A DNA stretch of 10,214 nucleotides from an uncultured archaeon (GTDB taxonomy: Archaea; Halobacteriota; Methanosarcinia; Methanotrichales; Methanotrichaceae): the NCBI GenBank assembly GCA_902385025.1, contig CABMDX010000048.1, positions 1 through 10,214 of the forward strand, written 5' to 3'. The notes under the pieces are model-generated. The model was not told the DNA's origin. It saw only the letters and a program-made list of their open reading frames with translations, and did not search any database. This document shows positions 8,243-10,214 of this stretch, one piece after another; positions within the stretch are counted from its first letter, which is position 1; every line of letters starts with the position of its first letter. Position numbers and translations under genes: made by a program.

Positions 8243-8526
8243 ACCACATTTCCGCGATGGCCAAGAAATTCATGCATGCAGAGGTCTATTTATAGTTCTG
8301 CACCAAAAGACTGATACAAATCATCGGCATCCATTGGCCTCGCAACACGGCTAATAAGTATCGATCTTTGGGTTCTCGACTATAAAATGGAGTGACCATC
8401 ACGTTGAAATCACCTCGTTCGTGATCTCCCAAAAAAAGGTTTTGAGTCCGAATCGAATTCTCACAAGCTTCAGCAAACTTTCGATCTTGACTCTTTGGAA
8501 TTAGTTCTAGACTAATATGGCTGCAT
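8243..8526. other. gene-free intergenic stretch
   Basis: No convincing gene is seen on either strand. A short frame at 8145-8354 (plus) and another of about 40 codons from 8273 (minus, starting MNFLAIAEMWSIPYFLQVHQ) lack ribosome binding sites and recognisable motifs. Isolated TATA-like strings occur at about 8286-8295 and 8389-8396. A small imperfect palindrome, attag-ttctaga-ctaat (8500-8516), lies just past the stop of the secreted-protein gene and could mark its transcript end. No tRNA fold, CRISPR repeat or insertion-sequence end could be made out by eye. Confidence 0.5.
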
Positions 8527-8892
8527 CTATGCCATGGTGGTAGAATTTGTCATGTTCTGTGGCAGGGTTACGTTTGTGGATTGGTTTGTCATATTCAGAG
8601 GAATTGCGGCATTCTGGGGCTTGGCCAAATTAATCCCAATCATGCTTTTCGATGAATCTGATTTTGGAATCGGGTTATTGAAGAGGGCAATATTAGGTAT
8701 CTCACCGGTGGGAATGGCACTTGGTTGTCCTTTGTAAGCCATCTCTCCAGTCGAGAAGGCATTCAGTTGCCCTGTATAAGCTATCTCTCCGGAAAATATG
8801 CCGGGGCTTGTCCCGTTGGCGTTGAGCAGCGAAATAAAAAACGCAGCCAAGATTATTGCCAAACTTCCGAAAATATGCTTTGCACTCTGCAA
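8527..8892 (-). CDS. small secreted repeat protein with a sequon-rich tail
   Basis: About 121 residues, no family recognised. The N-terminus is a Sec-type signal peptide: a lysine, then the hydrophobic run IFGSLAIILAAFFISLL and a plausible cleavage region around NANG. The mature part starts with three 14-residue repeats built around SGEIAYTGQ, TGEMAYKGQ and TGEIPNIAL, then a low-complexity segment, and ends with five N-x-S/T sites in about 20 residues (NMT, NQS, NVT, NMT, NST). No C-terminal anchor is seen, so it is probably released or loosely held at the surface and N-glycosylated, as S-layer-associated proteins of methanogens are. The TTG at 8892 is chosen because AAAGGTG ends 6 bases before it; the GTG at 8901 lies within that site. 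A TATA box at 8928-8936 places the transcript start near 8906. The stop is TAG. Confidence 0.6.
   Translation of the reverse strand: MQSAKHIFGSLAIILAAFFISLLNANGTSPGIFSGEIAYTGQLNAFSTGEMAYKGQPSAIPTGEIPNIALFNNPIPKSDSSKSMIGINLAKPQNAAIPLNMTNQSTNVTLPQNMTNSTTMA
8680..8805 (-). repeat. three tandem 42-bp (14-residue) coding repeats
   Basis: The Gly-Glu pairs recur exactly 14 codons apart within the secreted-protein gene. At DNA level the first two copies are clearest: minus-strand GGAGAGATAGCTTATACAGG and GGAGAGATGGCTTACAAAGG. The third has diverged after Gly-Glu-Ile. The phase is kept and no stop intervenes. Confidence 0.6.
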
Positions 8893-8896
8893 TTCA

Positions 8897-8936
8897 ATCA
8901 CCTTTATTTATTGTTGATTCGTTGAGCTATTTAATT
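8897..8936 (-). promoter_or_regulatory. promoter and ribosome binding site of the small secreted protein gene
   Basis: Minus-strand ATTAAATAG (8936-8928) is a TATA box. The predicted start site near 8906 leaves a leader of about 14 bases that contains AAAGGTGAT, complementary to the 16S 3' end. The spacing supports TTG 8892 as the start codon. Confidence 0.5.
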
Positions 8937-9053
8937 TTTTCCAGGAGACATCAGGGGTTGATTTCATGCCTTGTGATGGAGCAGAACGATCATAACTGAC
9001 ACACGATGGATTGGCGGTATTTTATAAATAGAGCCTTGACAAAATAGATCGGT
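8937..9053. other. intergenic region with an orphan TATA box
   Basis: This stretch between the two surface-protein genes holds no convincing gene. tattttataaatag (9019-9032) is a TATA-like element usable in either direction. In the minus direction it could drive a longer leader for the small secreted protein gene. A 19-codon frame (8967-8908, MKSTPDVSWKKLNSSTNQQ) lies in that leader, but nothing shows it is translated. Confidence 0.35.
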
Positions 9054-9067
9054 CAAAAAAAAAGAAA
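9054..9067 (-). terminator. T-tract terminator of the large surface-type gene
   Basis: On the minus strand the run TTTCTTTTTTTTTG lies 34 bases after the TAG at 9101. Long U-tracts are sufficient for termination by archaeal RNA polymerase. Only a weak 4-bp stem (CAGC/GCTG, around 9073-9085) precedes it. Confidence 0.55.
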
Positions 9068-9100
9068 GCTGACAGCATAGAGCTGCCTAAAATTAAGCCC

Positions 9101-10214
9101 CTAAGAGACCGGAGTTTCCGCCCCAAGCTTTGTTATCTCCTTTCCAATGGCTGCTACCTTATTTTCACCTGCAAATCCCAGTAGGAAGGCGCTGGAGAAC
9201 CTTTTAGTTAAGACTGCGTCCTTTGAGGATGTGATCAATGTTACATGGCGGGTATCCTCATTGTAATAGGGGTAGTAGTATCCATTGGATATTCGAGAGA
9301 CCGCAGATAAGCGGAACTGATATGCGCATGTGATCGGAGGAACAAATACCGTACTGGGAACGGTCTTATTCAGCTCTCCTGTCCACAGGTGCAAGGCAGC
9401 ATGATTTGCATAGGAATCCTTAAAGAGCTCTTTGTACTGATTGTCTCCATAATACGCATAAAGGGCATAGGATTCGAGAAGCCCATCGGGATCGTTGGCC
9501 TTAACCCTCAACTGTACGCCATCATTTTTATCTGCCATATTCACAATGGAGCAGGATGGGATCGAGACACCCTTATGCAGTATGTCCAGGATCTGCACCT
9601 CAGCAGGGCTATTATCCAGCATCAGCGTCAAAGTTTGAGGTGGTGTGGCCACGATTGCTCCGTCCGGCTTGAAGAATTGAGCCTGGAACTGGTGGACCCC
9701 TTTATTGTAGCCCAATGAATGCCATATCAGAAGAAGATCATCGATGGAATAATCCTCAAATGGATTCAAGAGATCGTATTTGTCTTCCGCGTCCGGTCCA
9801 AAGCTCATCAGAATGGAGTCGCTTCCAACGTTGTGATAATTCATCCAGCTTTGCCGAATGGGCGCAAATCCGCCAGATTTGCCTTCTCTATGAAGGATCT
9901 TGTACTTTCTGGCACCCAGATTCCAGAGGGTTTGCATGAGTGTATTGTTGCCGATTAGATGCAAATCTCCGCCGAATGCAGCGTCCATAACGTAAATGGA
10001 ATAGCCCGAATCTGTAGTGGGATATCCGCCATCGTTTATCTTGCCTGCGGGAATCAGGCCCACTCCGCCGATGACGGCTCCGGCAGTGCCCGGTGGATAG
10101 TTGTCCGGGGCAGTTGCCAGTATTATTTTATGCAAATTTTTGAAATCGGCATAGAAATTTGTGGGATAATAGTAGGTAAATGAGGGATTCGTCGACGAGA
10201 CCATGACCCCGAAC
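9101..10214 (-). CDS. C-terminal part of a large, probably surface-exposed protein of unknown family
   Basis: The frame is open to the window edge and ends in TAG. The first ATG in view (10204) is preceded by sense codons and is followed by neither a signal peptide nor a typical N-terminus, so the true start is probably outside. About 370 residues are visible. The first 190 are rich in Gly, Tyr, Asp and Asn, with segments such as DSGYSIYVMDAAFGGDLHL and FAPIRQSWMNYHNVG; they match no family I can name. From about residue 200 the pattern (VQILDILHKGV, LRVKANDPDGLLESYALYAY, CAYQFRLSAVSRISNGY) suggests an Ig/fibronectin-III-like beta-sandwich, as in extracellular proteins of methanogens. Sequons (NNT, NKT) fit an outer location. 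No catalytic motif or membrane anchor is visible in this part. Confidence 0.75.
   Translation of the reverse strand, partial: FGVMVSSTNPSFTYYYPTNFYADFKNLHKIILATAPDNYPPGTAGAVIGGVGLIPAGKINDGGYPTTDSGYSIYVMDAAFGGDLHLIGNNTLMQTLWNLGARKYKILHREGKSGGFAPIRQSWMNYHNVGSDSILMSFGPDAEDKYDLLNPFEDYSIDDLLLIWHSLGYNKGVHQFQAQFFKPDGAIVATPPQTLTLMLDNSPAEVQILDILHKGVSIPSCSIVNMADKNDGVQLRVKANDPDGLLESYALYAYYGDNQYKELFKDSYANHAALHLWTGELNKTVPSTVFVPPITCAYQFRLSAVSRISNGYYYPYYNEDTRHVTLITSSKDAVLTKRFSSAFLLGFAGENKVAAIGKEITKLGAETPVS

Noticed and set aside
8271..8273. A short minus-strand frame starting MNFLAIAEMWSIPYFLQVHQ, considered as a transposase relic
   Set aside because: About 40 codons, no ribosome binding site, no DDE or other transposase motif, and no flanking inverted or direct repeats were found.
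8425..8460. TTCGATTC-like strings suggesting a tRNA T-arm
   Set aside because: The flanking bases do not pair into a T-stem and no acceptor or anticodon arm could be built around them.
8908..8967. A 19-codon leader peptide ahead of the small secreted protein gene
   Set aside because: There is only a weak AAGG before the ATG, the nearer TATA box at 8928-8936 would start transcription inside this frame, and the peptide has no regulatory composition such as a codon run.

Overview
The window looks like chromosome of a methanogenic archaeon, most likely from the Methanotrichaceae (Methanothrix/Methanosaeta type). The evidence is an archaeal clamp-loader small subunit, an archaeal-type IleRS, TATA boxes and GGAGG-type ribosome binding sites, a PAS/GAF hybrid histidine kinase of the kind common in that group, and secreted proteins rich in N-glycosylation sequons. 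The genus is inferred from general resemblance, not from a search.

Layout. At positions 1-153 there is only the edge of an unidentified neighbour and a TATA-like box. From 200 to 3376 on the minus strand lies ileS, the isoleucyl-tRNA synthetase. Its frame is intact from a GTG start to a TAG stop except for one internal amber codon (TAG at 2792-2794), where E. coli IleRS has glutamate. An 80-120 bp divergent promoter region separates ileS from rfcS (3499-4470, plus), the small subunit of the sliding-clamp loader. rfcS converges on a two-gene minus-strand operon: a cyclase/kynurenine-formamidase-like hydrolase (8001-7327) whose stop codon shares a base with the start of a large soluble hybrid sensor histidine kinase (7327-4505). 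A GC-rich hairpin plus T-tract ends that operon between the convergent genes.

From about 8000 onward the character changes to accessory sequence. A gene-poor stretch (about 8010-8526) holds at best one small ORF. It is followed by two minus-strand genes for exported or surface-type proteins: a small secreted protein (8892-8527) with three 14-residue repeats and a tail of five packed N-glycosylation sequons, and the C-terminal 370 or so residues of a larger unidentified protein (10214-9101) that ends in a T-tract terminator.

The most interesting observation is the amber codon inside the essential gene ileS. Both flanks are well conserved and in the same frame. Either the base is a sequencing or assembly error, or the cell reads UAG as sense here (pyrrolysine or another suppressor), or the enzyme is made in two pieces. 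At least three genes in the window, ileS included, also end in TAG, so wholesale UAG reassignment is unlikely.
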